A stretch of 64,000 nucleotides of DNA from Methylobacterium sp. J-076 (GCF_022829405.1 NZ_JAKSXW010000149.1:558001-622000); one strand, 5' to 3'; shown: positions 36,178-45,421, numbered from the stretch's first letter. The notes: generated by a model not told the origin, from the letters alone. Translations and numbers: made by a program.

Positions 36178-36948
36178 CTAGTCGCGGGCCAACTGCGCCC
36201 GGCCGATCGCGAAGACCCGGCCGTCGCCGAGGAGGTAGGCGGTGAAGCCCTTCGGAAAGGCGGCATCGAAGGCCTTGTCGCGGACGTTGAGGCCGCCGGC
36301 GAAGGCGCCAAGCGCCGGCATGATCAGGCGGCTCCCGTCGGTGACGAAGCAGCGGCGGCGCACGGCGCGGCCGCGCATCGCCACCTTCCCGCAGGGGTGG
36401 AGGTGGCCGGCGATCTCCCCCGGGGCCGGGTCCGGGCCGGGCTCGTGGCGCAGGACGAGGCCGCCCAGCGTCAGCGTGTCCGCGTAGCGCCCGCCGACGC
36501 CCTCCTGCACCGCCGCGTCGTGGTTGCCGGCGATCCAGACCCAGTCGCGCCCTTCCTGGAGGGCGGCCACCATCGCCCGGTCGCCCGGCTCCATCCGCTC
36601 CGGCCCGCGGGCATCGTGGAAGGAATCGCCGAGCGCCACGACGCAGGCCGGGTCGTGCCGGGCGATGGCCTCGTGCAGGCAGGCGAGGGTCTCGCGGGTG
36701 TCGTAGGGCGGCAGGAACTGGCCCGACCGGGCGGCGAAGGACGAGCCCTTCTCGAGGTGCAGGTCGGAGACGATCAGCGTGCGGTGGGCTTCCAGCCACA
36801 CGCCGCCGCAGAGGTCGAGGGTCAGCACCTCGCCCGCCACGGTGATCGTCGGGTGTTTGTGGGTCTTCTCGAGTCGGAGTCCGGCCGCCACCAGGGCATC
36901 CTCTACAGCGTCGGGGGAGGGCGAACCGTCGCGCGGGCCTCGGCTCAA
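36178..36948 (-). CDS. pdeM: Ligase-associated DNA damage response endonuclease PdeM
   Basis: PdeM is a metallophosphoesterase of the ligase-associated DNA repair cluster. The 256-residue product has the metal-binding blocks VSDLHLEKGSSFA, ALGDSFHD, WIAGNHD and GEIAGHLHP, with the C-terminal SRLIMPALGAFAGGLNVRD typical of the family. The reading frame has no ATG at its beginning. A TTG at 36948 overlaps the helicase stop as TTGA, and a later GTG in LVAAGLR is the alternative. It lies directly downstream of the Lhr-type helicase. Confidence 0.88.
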   Translation of the reverse strand: MSRGPRDGSPSPDAVEDALVAAGLRLEKTHKHPTITVAGEVLTLDLCGGVWLEAHRTLIVSDLHLEKGSSFAARSGQFLPPYDTRETLACLHEAIARHDPACVVALGDSFHDARGPERMEPGDRAMVAALQEGRDWVWIAGNHDAAVQEGVGGRYADTLTLGGLVLRHEPGPDPAPGEIAGHLHPCGKVAMRGRAVRRRCFVTDGSRLIMPALGAFAGGLNVRDKAFDAAFPKGFTAYLLGDGRVFAIGRAQLARD

Positions 36949-39593
36949 GCCAGGGCTTCCTGAAGAAGCTCCGCCTCCGCCTCGGCCAGGATCTCGTCCG
37001 CGCCTTCGCCGTAGACCCGTTCGCGGCCGATCTCCAGCATCACGGAGACCGACAGCGGCGACACCCGGTCGAGGGCGCGATGGATGATTCGCCCCTGGAT
37101 GCGCTCTAGCATCACGCCGAGGCGGCGGACGTCGAGGAGTCCGGTTGCCGCATCCTGCCGAGCGGCGGCCAACAGCAGGTGGCCGGGCTCGTGCTTGCGC
37201 AGCACGTCGAAGATCAGGTCGGTGGAGATGGTGACCTGTCGCCCGGTCTTCTTCTGGCCGGGGTGGTGGCGCTCGATCAGTCCGGCGATCACGGCGCATT
37301 GCCGGAAGGTGCGCTTCATCATCGCCGATTCGTCGAGCCACGCCTCGAGGTCGTCGCCCAGCATGTCCTCCCCGAACAGCTCGGCCATGAAGTCGGGGTC
37401 GATGGCCGCCCGCTCCGAGACGTCGCGGGTGGTCCAGATGGCGATGCCGTAATCGTTGGCCGCGAAGCCGAGGGGCCGCAGCCCCGCCCGCTCCAGGCGC
37501 CGGGTCAAGAGCATCCCGAGGGTCTGGTGGGCCAAGCGGCCCTCGAAGGGGAAGGTGGTGAGGTAGTGCCGCTTGCCCCGGGGGAAGGTCTCCACCAGCA
37601 GGTCGCGCTCGCCGGGCAGAACCGAGCGGCGGCGTTGCTGGAGCAGGTATTCGCCGATGGGTTTCGGCAACCGGTCCCACGTGAAGGGGTCGGCGATGAT
37701 CGCCCGGACCCGGGCCGCGAGGAAGGTCGAGAGGGGGAACTTCGAACCGGCATAGGAGGGGATCGCCGGGTCGGTGCCCGGCGGCGCACGGGTGACGAGG
37801 GCCTCGTCCTCGGCAAGCCCCTCGAAGCGCAGGGTCTCGCCCGCGAACAGGAAGGTGTCGCCGGGCGTCAGGGTGTCGGCGAACTCGTCCTCGATCTCGC
37901 CCAGCACCCGCCCGGTCTTCGGCAGCACGGTGCCCGGCTTGCCGCGCAGGGACCGGCCGAGGCGGACCTTGACCCGGGCCGCCTCCACGATGGTGCCGAC
38001 ATTCATGCGGTATTGCTGCGCGGTGCGGGCATCGCGCACCCGCCACAGCCCGTCCGGCCCGCGCAGGATCTTGGCGAACTTCTCGTAGGCCCGCAGCGCG
38101 TAGCCGCCGGTCGCCACGTAGTCCACCACCTGCTCGAACTGCTCCCAGGTGAGTGCCGCGTAGGGCGACGCCGAGACGATCTCGTCATAGAGGGCGCCGG
38201 CCTCGAAGGCGTCGGCGCAGGCCATGCCGAGGACGTGCTGGGCGAGGACGTCGAGGGCGCCGAGGCGGGCGTCCGGGGTGTCCTGGGCGGCCTCCTCGAC
38301 GGCATCCAGCGCCGCCTGGCATTCCAGCATCTCGAACCGGTTGCCGGGGACGAGATACGCCTTCGACGGCTCGTCCATCCGGTGGTTGGCCCGGCCGATC
38401 CGCTGCATGATCCGGCTCGCCCCCTTCGGCGCGCCGACGTTGACGACGAGATCGACGTCGCCCCAATCGATGCCGAGGTCGAGGGTCGCGGTGCAGACGA
38501 TGGCCCGCAGGCCGCCCGCCGCCATCGCCGCCTCCACCCGCCGCCGCTGCGCGGCATCGAGGGAGCCGTGGTGGATGGCGATGGGCAGGGTGTCCTCGTT
38601 GAGGCGCCACAGCTCCTGGAACGTGTATTCCGCCTGGAGCCGCGTGTTGACGAAGACGAGGGTCGTCCGGTGCTCCTTGATGAGGTCGTAGATCGCCTCC
38701 ATCGAGTGCCACGCGGTGTGGCCGGAGATCGGCAGCGGACGGCCGAGGTCGAGCATCCGCAGGTCCGCCCTGGCGCCGCCGGCCACCACCACGAGGTCGG
38801 CCAGAGCCGAGGCATTCCCTCCCCCCTCTGCGGGGGAGGGTGGCCCCGGACGGGGATCGGGAGAGGGGACCGCGCCATCGGCGGACAAGGCACCCGTCGC
38901 GACCTCGTCGGAGACCGCGCTCCCCTCATCCCCCCCCGTAGAGGGGGGCGGGACACGCGGCGCTGTCTGCGGCACGAGATAGCGCCGCAACTCGTCCGGC
39001 TCGCGCACCGTGGCGGAGAGGCCGATCGAGACGAGGCCGGGGCTCAGCGTGTGCAGCCGCGCCATCGCCAGGGAGAGGAGGTCGCCCCGCTTCGAGGTGA
39101 CGAGGGCGTGCAGCTCATCGAGGATCACGCACTTCAAGCCGGAGAACAGCTCCGTCGCCTCCCGGTGGGCGATCAGCAGGGAGAGTTGCTCCGGGGTCGT
39201 CAGCAGGATGTCCGGCGGACGGCTGACCTGGCGGGTGCGCTTGTGGGAGGGGGTGTCGCCCGTGCGGGTCTCGACCCGGATGGGGAGGTCCATGCCCGCG
39301 ATGGGCGCGTCGAGGTTGCGGGCGATGTCGACGGCCAGCGCCTTCAGCGGCGACACGTAGAGGGTGTGCAGCGCCGGCTTCTTCGACCGCGACCCGTCCC
39401 GCTCGCTGAGGGAGACGAGGCTCGGCAGGAAGCCGGCCAGGGTCTTGCCGGCCCCGGTGGGCGCCACGAGGAGGGCCGAGCGCCCGGCGCGGACGAGACG
39501 CACGAGGTCGAGCTGATGGCTGCGGGGGGCCCAGCCGCGGGATGCGAACCACGCCTGGAAGGCGGGCGGGAGGCCGTCCGCCGGCCGGCTCAG
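36945..39593 (-). CDS. Ligase-associated DNA damage response DEXH-box helicase (Lhr-type)
   Basis: The 882-residue helicase has Q-motif-like WAPRSHQ, Walker A APTGAGKT, DEXH box ILDELHAL, motif III LSATVREPDE, and QRIGRANHRMDE, with the Lhr winged-helix region and DUF4910-type C-terminus. The family works with PdeM and an ATP-dependent DNA ligase in repair. No ATG, GTG or TTG precedes the Q motif in this frame: the only suitable codon is a CTG (39593) that overlaps the hydrolase stop as CTGA, so the start is uncertain. About 45-50 residues of Pro/Gly-rich sequence after LRRYLVPQ are an insertion encoded by a GC-rich palindromic stretch (38813-38952). Confidence 0.88.
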   Translation of the reverse strand: MSRPADGLPPAFQAWFASRGWAPRSHQLDLVRLVRAGRSALLVAPTGAGKTLAGFLPSLVSLSERDGSRSKKPALHTLYVSPLKALAVDIARNLDAPIAGMDLPIRVETRTGDTPSHKRTRQVSRPPDILLTTPEQLSLLIAHREATELFSGLKCVILDELHALVTSKRGDLLSLAMARLHTLSPGLVSIGLSATVREPDELRRYLVPQTAPRVPPPSTGGDEGSAVSDEVATGALSADGAVPSPDPRPGPPSPAEGGGNASALADLVVVAGGARADLRMLDLGRPLPISGHTAWHSMEAIYDLIKEHRTTLVFVNTRLQAEYTFQELWRLNEDTLPIAIHHGSLDAAQRRRVEAAMAAGGLRAIVCTATLDLGIDWGDVDLVVNVGAPKGASRIMQRIGRANHRMDEPSKAYLVPGNRFEMLECQAALDAVEEAAQDTPDARLGALDVLAQHVLGMACADAFEAGALYDEIVSASPYAALTWEQFEQVVDYVATGGYALRAYEKFAKILRGPDGLWRVRDARTAQQYRMNVGTIVEAARVKVRLGRSLRGKPGTVLPKTGRVLGEIEDEFADTLTPGDTFLFAGETLRFEGLAEDEALVTRAPPGTDPAIPSYAGSKFPLSTFLAARVRAIIADPFTWDRLPKPIGEYLLQQRRRSVLPGERDLLVETFPRGKRHYLTTFPFEGRLAHQTLGMLLTRRLERAGLRPLGFAANDYGIAIWTTRDVSERAAIDPDFMAELFGEDMLGDDLEAWLDESAMMKRTFRQCAVIAGLIERHHPGQKKTGRQVTISTDLIFDVLRKHEPGHLLLAAARQDAATGLLDVRRLGVMLERIQGRIIHRALDRVSPLSVSVMLEIGRERVYGEGADEILAEAEAELLQEALA
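38813..38952. repeat. GC-rich palindromic insertion inside helicase coding frame
   Basis: The first hairpin (38817-38840) pairs ccctccccc with gggggaggg around a 6-base loop. A second, ccccccc to gggggg, lies at 38931-38948. Between them is low-complexity sequence with further short G/C dyads. The stretch stays in frame with the helicase and encodes about 45-50 residues rich in Pro, Gly, Ser and Ala, in a place where family members continue directly from LRRYLVP to the ADLVVVAGGARAD segment. This resembles a repetitive palindromic element that has entered a gene. Other copies cannot be judged from this window. Confidence 0.7.
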
Positions 39594-40546
39594 GCGAGGG
39601 CCATGAGGAAACGGTCGATCAGCTCCAGGGCGCGCTCGCTCATGGCGCCGGGGTGGCGCACGAAGACGTGGCAGCCGCCGGCATAGATCGCCGTATGGCC
39701 GCCGTTGCCCGCCGCCGCCCAGCGGGCCGACATGTAGAGCGTGTCGTCCAGCAGCGGATCGCAGGTGCCGACGGTGAACAGGGCCGGCGGAAGACCCTTG
39801 AGGTCGGCGTAGATGGGTGAGACGTCGGGCCGGCGCCGGTCGATGCCCTCGCGCACGTAGCCGTCGGCGAAGCGCGTCAGATCCTCGGTGTTCACCACGA
39901 GGCGTTCGGCGCCCCAGTTGCGGACGGAGGGCGTCAGGCCGAGGTCGAAGAAGCCGCCGTTGAGGTTGGCGCCGCGGAAGGCCCGGCCGAGGCCGTGCTT
40001 GTCGCGCAGGCGCAGCAGCACCATCGCCGACAAATGCGCGCCCACCGATTCGCCGCCGATGGTGAGGGCGTTCACGCCGAACTCCCGGCGGCCCTCCCGG
40101 ACGAGCCACAGGGCCGCCGCCTCGCAATCGAGGAGGGCGGCGGGGTAGGGGTGCTCGGGGGCGAGGCGGTACTCCACCGAGAGCGTGACGAAGCCGCAGG
40201 TGTCGGCGATCCGCTCCAGCCAGGGATCCTGCTCGTCGGCCGATCCCCAGATCCAGCCGCCCCGGTGGATGTGGAGATAGGCGCCGCGCAGCTTCACGCC
40301 CGGCTTCGGGCGGATGCAGCGCAGGCGAAGGGGGCCGCCCGGCCCGTCGATGGTCAGCCATTCGGCCCGGGCGCTGCGCGGCATGGCCGGGGAGGCCTGG
40401 GTGCCGGCCCGGCGGCGGGCGCGCACCTCCGCGATCGGCATCGTCCAGGGATCCTCCTGGGCGGCATGCGCGGCGACGATCTCGGCATTGAGACGCTGGG
40501 TCTCGGGATCGATCGTCGCCGGGTCGAACAGGGCGTGGTCGATCAT
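39590..40546 (-). CDS. Alpha/beta hydrolase (HSL/acetyl esterase type)
   Basis: The 318-residue cytoplasmic enzyme has an oxyanion motif HIHRGGW near residue 94 (the family norm is HGGG), nucleophile elbow GGESVGAH near 169, acid candidates in GTCDPLLDD and base His in GGCHVFVRH. It should be a carboxylesterase; the substrate is unknown. The ATG at 40546 with a GAGACGAGAG site upstream is better than the earlier start at 40573. The stop overlaps the helicase start, so the three genes form one leftward unit. Confidence 0.88.
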   Translation of the reverse strand: MIDHALFDPATIDPETQRLNAEIVAAHAAQEDPWTMPIAEVRARRRAGTQASPAMPRSARAEWLTIDGPGGPLRLRCIRPKPGVKLRGAYLHIHRGGWIWGSADEQDPWLERIADTCGFVTLSVEYRLAPEHPYPAALLDCEAAALWLVREGRREFGVNALTIGGESVGAHLSAMVLLRLRDKHGLGRAFRGANLNGGFFDLGLTPSVRNWGAERLVVNTEDLTRFADGYVREGIDRRRPDVSPIYADLKGLPPALFTVGTCDPLLDDTLYMSARWAAAGNGGHTAIYAGGCHVFVRHPGAMSERALELIDRFLMALA

Positions 40547-40743
40547 TCTCTCGTCTCGGTCGGCCGGCAGCACAGGGGCCGCACATCCGGCATCTTGGCG
40601 CGACTCGCCATGCTTGCCATTTGGGGCGCGAGGGTGGAATCCGCCACTGGCGCGGATGTCACCGGCTTCGGGTCAGTGTGGTGTGCCGGCCACGGTTATG
40701 CCCGCTTCCCGGACGATGGAAAGGCGCCAGAGCGAGAGAGACG

Positions 40744-41085
40744 ATGCTTCTCGACCACGACCGACGCCATGCCGGCGCCCAACCCGGTGACACCGCCTAC
40801 GCCGCCTCCCAGGCGGCCCGGCCTTCGACCCTGCGCCGGTTCCTCGGGGGATCGCCCGTGGGCGTCTTCCTGCGGCTGCTGTTCCTCTCCGTCCTCGTCG
40901 GCGCCTTCATGTCGATGCTCGGCGTCACGCCGGGCCTGCTGTTCTGGCGGGTGGTCGATTCGGCCCAGGACCTCATCCGCTTCGCGACCACGCAGCTGCA
41001 CGATCTGACCGCCTGGGTCATCGCGGGCGCCATCGTCGTCGTGCCGCTCTGGCTGATCGCGAGGCTGTTCGCCGTCTCCCGCTGA
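40744..41085 (+). CDS. DUF6460-like small membrane protein
   Basis: The 113-residue protein has an N-terminal soluble segment of about 30 residues, then hydrophobic segments at about 40-60 and 90-110. The middle segment PVGVFLRLLFLSVLVGAFM matches, from memory, the DUF6460 family of Rhizobiales. No function is known. A GAGAGAG ribosome site lies just before the ATG. It stands alone, 92 bases before the MATE gene. Confidence 0.7.
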   Translation: MLLDHDRRHAGAQPGDTAYAASQAARPSTLRRFLGGSPVGVFLRLLFLSVLVGAFMSMLGVTPGLLFWRVVDSAQDLIRFATTQLHDLTAWVIAGAIVVVPLWLIARLFAVSR

Positions 41086-41176
41086 GGACGAGGCGGCGTC
41101 CCGTGCGCCAGCGCACGGACGCCGCCGCAGGACCGGCGGGACGTCTGGGCTTCCGACGCGCGCACGGAATCCCGCC

Positions 41177-42508
41177 GTGATCCCCTCGACCCCGATGCCC
41201 ACCGGCCATCGCCGCGTGCTCACGCTCGCGCTGCCGATGACGGTCGCCAACGTCACCACGCCGTTGCTCGGCTTCGTCGGCGCCGCGGTGGTCGGCCGCC
41301 TCGGGGATGCGGCGCTCCTCGGGGCGATCTCCCTGGGCGCGGTCATCTTCGACGCGCTGTTCTGGTCCTTCGGCTCCCTGCGCATGGCGACGGCGGGGCT
41401 GACGGCGCAGGCCGTCGGGGCAGGGAACACCGCCGAGGTCGACCGGAGCCTCGCCCGCGCACTGGCGGCCGGCGTCACCGCCGGGCTCGCCATCGTGCTG
41501 TTGCAATGGCCCATCGGGCAGGCGGCCTTCGCCCTGAGTGGCGCGAGCCCGGCGGTGATCGCCGCGCTGGCGAGCTACTTTTCCATCCGCATCCTCTCCG
41601 CCCCCTTCGCCCTGGCGAACTATGCCGTGCTCGGATCGGTGCTCGGGCGGGGCCGCACGGATCTCGGCCTCGTGCTGCAGGTGGCGATCAACCTCATCAA
41701 CATCGCCCTCACCCTGTCCCTCGTGCTCGGCGCCGACCTCGGCATCGCCGGGGCGGCGCTCTCGGCGCTGGGCGCGGAGGCGGCGGGGCTGGCGCTCGGC
41801 CTGTTCGTGGTGGCGCGCCTCGGGTCGCGCCCGTTCCGGGTGCCGCTCTCCGAGATCCGCGACGCCGCCGCCCTGCGCCGGACGCTGAGCGTCAACGCCG
41901 ACGTGATCCTGCGGACGCTGGCGATCATCGCCGCCATCGTGCTGTTCTCCGCCCTGGGCGCACGGCAGGGGGACGTGATCCTCGCCGCCAACGCGGTGCT
42001 GTGGAATCTCTTCCTGATCGGAGGGTTCTTCCTCGACGGCTTCGCCACCGCCGCGGAGACCCTGTGCGGGCAATCGGTGGGCGCCCGGGACGCGCGGGGG
42101 TTCCGCGCCGCCGCGTCCCTCAGCCTGCGCTGGTGCCTGGGGTTCGGGCTGGCGGTGGGGCTCGCGGCCCTCACCGGCGGCGCGGCCTTCATCGACTTCG
42201 TGACGACCAACGGCCCGGTACGCGAGGCGGCCCGGGCCTACCTGCCCCTGGCCGCCCTGGCCCCCGTCGCGGCGGCGGCGGCCTTCGCCTACGACGGTAT
42301 CTATGTCGGTGCGACCTGGACGCGGGCGATGCGCAACCTGATGCTGCTCGCCCTGGCGGCCTTCGGCGTGGCCCTGGCCGTGGTGCAGACCCTCGGCCTC
42401 GGGAATGCCGGGCTGTGGGTCGCCTTCGTGGTGTTCCTCGCCGCGCGGGGGCTCGGGCAGGCCATCGCCTATCCGGGGCTCGCCCGCCGGACCTTCGCTA
42501 CCCGCTGA
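41177..42508 (+). CDS. MATE-family efflux transporter
   Basis: The 443-residue membrane protein has about twelve hydrophobic segments and the two-fold MATE pattern, including VVGRLGDAALLGA near residue 35 and TAAETLCGQSVGARD near residue 294. MATE proteins export drugs or metabolites using Na+ or H+. The start is GTG at 41177; an ATG at 41195 is possible. It ends 7 bases before the convergent glycine-zipper gene. The substrate is unknown. Confidence 0.93.
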   Translation: MIPSTPMPTGHRRVLTLALPMTVANVTTPLLGFVGAAVVGRLGDAALLGAISLGAVIFDALFWSFGSLRMATAGLTAQAVGAGNTAEVDRSLARALAAGVTAGLAIVLLQWPIGQAAFALSGASPAVIAALASYFSIRILSAPFALANYAVLGSVLGRGRTDLGLVLQVAINLINIALTLSLVLGADLGIAGAALSALGAEAAGLALGLFVVARLGSRPFRVPLSEIRDAAALRRTLSVNADVILRTLAIIAAIVLFSALGARQGDVILAANAVLWNLFLIGGFFLDGFATAAETLCGQSVGARDARGFRAAASLSLRWCLGFGLAVGLAALTGGAAFIDFVTTNGPVREAARAYLPLAALAPVAAAAAFAYDGIYVGATWTRAMRNLMLLALAAFGVALAVVQTLGLGNAGLWVAFVVFLAARGLGQAIAYPGLARRTFATR

Positions 42509-42515
42509 CGCGCCC

Positions 42516-42833
42516 TCAGTGCGGGTCCTTCCAGGCCGTGGCCGACGCCACCGGGGCCGGGCGCGGGATCACGGCCTCGGCCCGGCGCTGCGGCGCGCGC
42601 CGGATGGCGGCGACGCGGCGGCGGCGCCGGACATGGCGGCGTCCGCCACGCTCGGTGGAGCTGCCGATCACCCCGCCGATCACCGCCCCGGCGACGGCGC
42701 CGATCGGGCCGCCCACCAGCGCCCCGGCGACCGCGCCGGAGCCCACCCCGAGGGTCGTCCGGCTCTGGGCCACCGCCGCCTGCGGCAGGGCGAAGGCGCC
42801 CGCGAGGGCGAGCACCGCGAAAGTCCGTCTCAT
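42516..42833 (-). CDS. Secreted glycine-zipper protein with basic C-terminus
   Basis: The 105-residue product starts with a signal peptide (residues 1-22, ending AVAQS). A glycine-zipper helix pair follows (about 28-60, GSGAVAGALVGGPIGAVAG and GGVIGS), the type that inserts in the outer membrane. The rest is very basic, with RRHVRRRRRVAAIRRA at about 66-81. No function can be assigned. The ATG at 42833 is preferred to a longer frame at 42926 whose first residues do not resemble a start. Confidence 0.75.
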   Translation of the reverse strand: MRRTFAVLALAGAFALPQAAVAQSRTTLGVGSGAVAGALVGGPIGAVAGAVIGGVIGSSTERGGRRHVRRRRRVAAIRRAPQRRAEAVIPRPAPVASATAWKDPH

Positions 42834-43088
42834 CGAAAGGTCCACAATTTCCAAGCGTTCGCCGCGGCTTGAATCCCGCGACGGTGACGAAAGCACGGCC
42901 GTCGCCCGGATCGGTGAGGGTGTCAAACCACCGCTGTTCTCAATCCGGATGTAAATCGCCGATGGCGTGCGCCCGTCCCTGGTTTAGTGTGCGCTGCAAC
43001 GCGATCACCCGCAGGCGCGATCCGCCCGCGCGAAGATGGCGGCCAGCACAACGAGCGGCCGGAGCGCCGCGAGGGAAGGACCAAGCCG

Positions 43089-43982
43089 ATGGCTACGCTG
43101 ACCGATCTCCGCCTTCGCCGCAGCGTGCTCTACATGCCCGGCTCCAACCAGCGGGCCCTCGACAAGGCGAAGTCCCTGCCCTGCGACTGCATCATCCTCG
43201 ATCTGGAGGATGCCGTCGGTCCCGACGAGAAGGAGACCGCCCGGGAGCAGGTCTGTGCGGCGGTCAAGAACGGGGGCTACGGCGAGCGCGAGCTGATCAT
43301 CCGCGTCAACGCCCCGCAAACCCCCTGGGGCGAGGCGGACCTCCACGCCGCCATAGAGGCGAAGCCCGACGCCATCCTGATGCCGAAGGTCTCCTCGCCC
43401 GCCGTGCTGGAGAGCATCGCCGACAGGCTCGAATCGCTCGATGCACCGGAGGGGATCCGCATCTGGGCGATGATCGAGACCCCCGCCTCGATCCTGAACA
43501 TCCACGACATCGCCAAGGCGAAGCGCGACCCGCGCAACCGGCTGGCCTGCTTCGTCCTCGGCACGAACGACCTCGCGAAGGACAGCTGGGCCAAGATCGT
43601 GCCGGGCCGGGCGCCGATGCTGCCCTGGATGATGACGGCCCTGGCCGCCGCCCGCTCCGAGGGCCTGACCATCCTCGACGGCGTGTTCAACGACATCTCC
43701 GACGTCGACGGCTGCCGCACCGAGTGCCTGCAGGCCCGCGACCTCGGCTTCGACGGCAAGACCCTGATCCACCCGAGCCAGCTGGAGCCGGCCAACACCT
43801 CCTTCGCCCCCACCGAGGAGGAGGTGCGCCGGGCCAAGATGGTGCTCGACGCCTTCGAGAGGCCGGAATACGCCAAGCGCGGCGTCATCAAGCTCGAAGG
43901 CCGCCTCTACGAGCGCCAGCACCTCGCCATGAACCGCCGGGCCGTGACCTGGGCGGACGCGATCCGGGCCAAGGGCTTCTGA
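43089..43982 (+). CDS. CoA-ester lyase of the HpcH/CitE family (malyl-CoA lyase-like)
   Basis: The 297-residue enzyme matches the citrate lyase beta / malyl-CoA lyase group: RSVLYMPGSNQRALDKA, the metal and substrate site IILDLEDAV, VLGTNDLAKD, and GKTLIHPSQLEPAN. Members cleave or thioesterify malyl-CoA and related acids, in the serine cycle, ethylmalonyl-CoA route or side-chain metabolism. The exact substrate is not clear, but (3S)-malyl-CoA thioesterase (Mcl2 type) and malyl-CoA lyase are the leading options. It is alone on its strand. The 255 bases upstream hold nothing I can name except a gctgcaac half site. Confidence 0.9.
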   Translation: MATLTDLRLRRSVLYMPGSNQRALDKAKSLPCDCIILDLEDAVGPDEKETAREQVCAAVKNGGYGERELIIRVNAPQTPWGEADLHAAIEAKPDAILMPKVSSPAVLESIADRLESLDAPEGIRIWAMIETPASILNIHDIAKAKRDPRNRLACFVLGTNDLAKDSWAKIVPGRAPMLPWMMTALAAARSEGLTILDGVFNDISDVDGCRTECLQARDLGFDGKTLIHPSQLEPANTSFAPTEEEVRRAKMVLDAFERPEYAKRGVIKLEGRLYERQHLAMNRRAVTWADAIRAKGF

Positions 43983-44000
43983 GGGGGCGGGCCGCCGGGC

Positions 44001-45074
44001 TCACCCCTCGGCCAGCGCCCGCGCGTCGCGGCCGACGAAGGCGGTCAGGGTGGTGCCGCCCGCGGCGCGGACGCGCTCCGCAAGGCCGCCCTTGATCCGC
44101 CCGACCAGGCCCGGCCCTTCGTAGACGAGGGCCGAGTAGAGCTGCACGAGGCTCGCCCCGGCGCGGATCTTCGCCCAGGCGGCCTCGGCCGAATCGACCC
44201 CGCCGACCCCCACCAGCGGCATCGCATCGCCGACCCGCAGCCATGCCTGGGCCAGCATCCGTGTCGCCGGCTCGAACAGCGGCCGGCCGGAGAGGCCGCC
44301 GGTCTCGCGGGCAAGCGCCGTCTCCCGCAGGCTCGCCGGCCGGTCCACCGTGGTGTTCGAGACCACGAGGGCCTGCACGCCCCGCCGCTTGGCCGTGGCG
44401 CAGACGGCGTCCAGGGCGTCCAGCGCCATGTCCGGGGCGATCTTGAGCAGGATCGCCGCCCCGCCACCCGCCTCGTCGCGGGCCGCGACGACCCGCGCCA
44501 GGAGCTCGTCGAGGAAGGCCTCCCCCTGCAGGTCGCGCAGGCCGGGCGTGTTGGGCGAGGAGACGTTGACGGTCACGAAGGCGACGTGCGGCACGAGCGC
44601 CGCGGTGCAGGCGACGTAGTCCGCCAGCCGGTCGACCGAGTCCTTGTTGGCTCCGATGTTGACGCCGACGAGCCCCGGGCGGCCGGCGCGCGCCCGCAGG
44701 CGGGCGGCCACGACGTCGAGCCCCTCGCTGTTGAGGCCGAAGCGGTTGATCACCGCCCGGTCGGCGGGGAGCCGGAACACCCGCGGCTTCGGGTTGCCGG
44801 GCTGCGACCGGGGCACGACCCCGCCGACCTCCACGAAACCGAAGCCGAGGCCGAGCAGGGCGTCGGGCACCCGCGCGCCCTTGTCGAACCCGGCCGCGAG
44901 CCCGACCGGGTTCGGGAAGCGCCGTCCCATCACCTCCACCGCGAGGCTGGGCTCCTCCGCCGGGGGCGCGCCGCCGGGCAGCGCCGCGAGGGCGCGGATC
45001 GTCAGGTCGTGCGCACGCTCGGCATCGAGCCGGTGCAGCAGGGGGCGCACCAGGGGGAAAGCCGCACCGATCAT
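44001..45074 (-). CDS. pyrD: Dihydroorotate dehydrogenase (quinone), class 2
   Basis: PyrD oxidises dihydroorotate to orotate in pyrimidine synthesis and passes electrons to quinone at the inner membrane. The 357-residue product has the class-2 catalytic Ser in NVSSPNTPGL, FMN-site segments VGVNIGANKDS and GVGGVDSAEAAWAKI, and an N-terminal helical extension for membrane contact. The ATG overlaps the DUF952 stop by 4 bases (ATGA). Confidence 0.96.
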   Translation of the reverse strand: MIGAAFPLVRPLLHRLDAERAHDLTIRALAALPGGAPPAEEPSLAVEVMGRRFPNPVGLAAGFDKGARVPDALLGLGFGFVEVGGVVPRSQPGNPKPRVFRLPADRAVINRFGLNSEGLDVVAARLRARAGRPGLVGVNIGANKDSVDRLADYVACTAALVPHVAFVTVNVSSPNTPGLRDLQGEAFLDELLARVVAARDEAGGGAAILLKIAPDMALDALDAVCATAKRRGVQALVVSNTTVDRPASLRETALARETGGLSGRPLFEPATRMLAQAWLRVGDAMPLVGVGGVDSAEAAWAKIRAGASLVQLYSALVYEGPGLVGRIKGGLAERVRAAGGTTLTAFVGRDARALAEG

Positions 45075-45421
45075 TGCGGGACGAATCCGTTCGGAAGGCT
45101 GTGGCGGCCGGCCGGGCCGAGGGGCATGTCCGCGACATCGACCACGGCCGAAAGCGGCAGGTCGCCGTACAGGTGGGGGAACAGGTCCCCGCCCCGCGAG
45201 GGCTCGTACCGGAGCGCCGGCCCGAGCCGATCGGCCTCCACGGCCACCAGCAGAAGGTCACGCTGTCCGGCGAAATGGCGGGCGGCGGTCTCCGCGACCT
45301 GCGTGGCCGTGGAGAAATGGATGAACCCGTCCGCGAGATCGACCGGAGCCCCCGCGAAACGGCCCGCCTCCTGCGCCTCCCGCCAGAGCTGGCGCGGACA
45401 GATCTTGTAGATGAGCGGCAT
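45071..45421 (-). CDS. DUF952 family protein
   Basis: The 116-residue protein matches DUF952: IYKICPRQLWREA, then LADGFIHFSTATQVAETAARHF and FPHLYGDLPLSAVV. Function is unknown. It is translationally coupled to pyrD and starts the leftward operon. The 239 bases to the divergent S24 regulator gene contain a perfect operator-like dyad. Confidence 0.88.
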   Translation of the reverse strand: MPLIYKICPRQLWREAQEAGRFAGAPVDLADGFIHFSTATQVAETAARHFAGQRDLLLVAVEADRLGPALRYEPSRGGDLFPHLYGDLPLSAVVDVADMPLGPAGRHSLPNGFVPQ

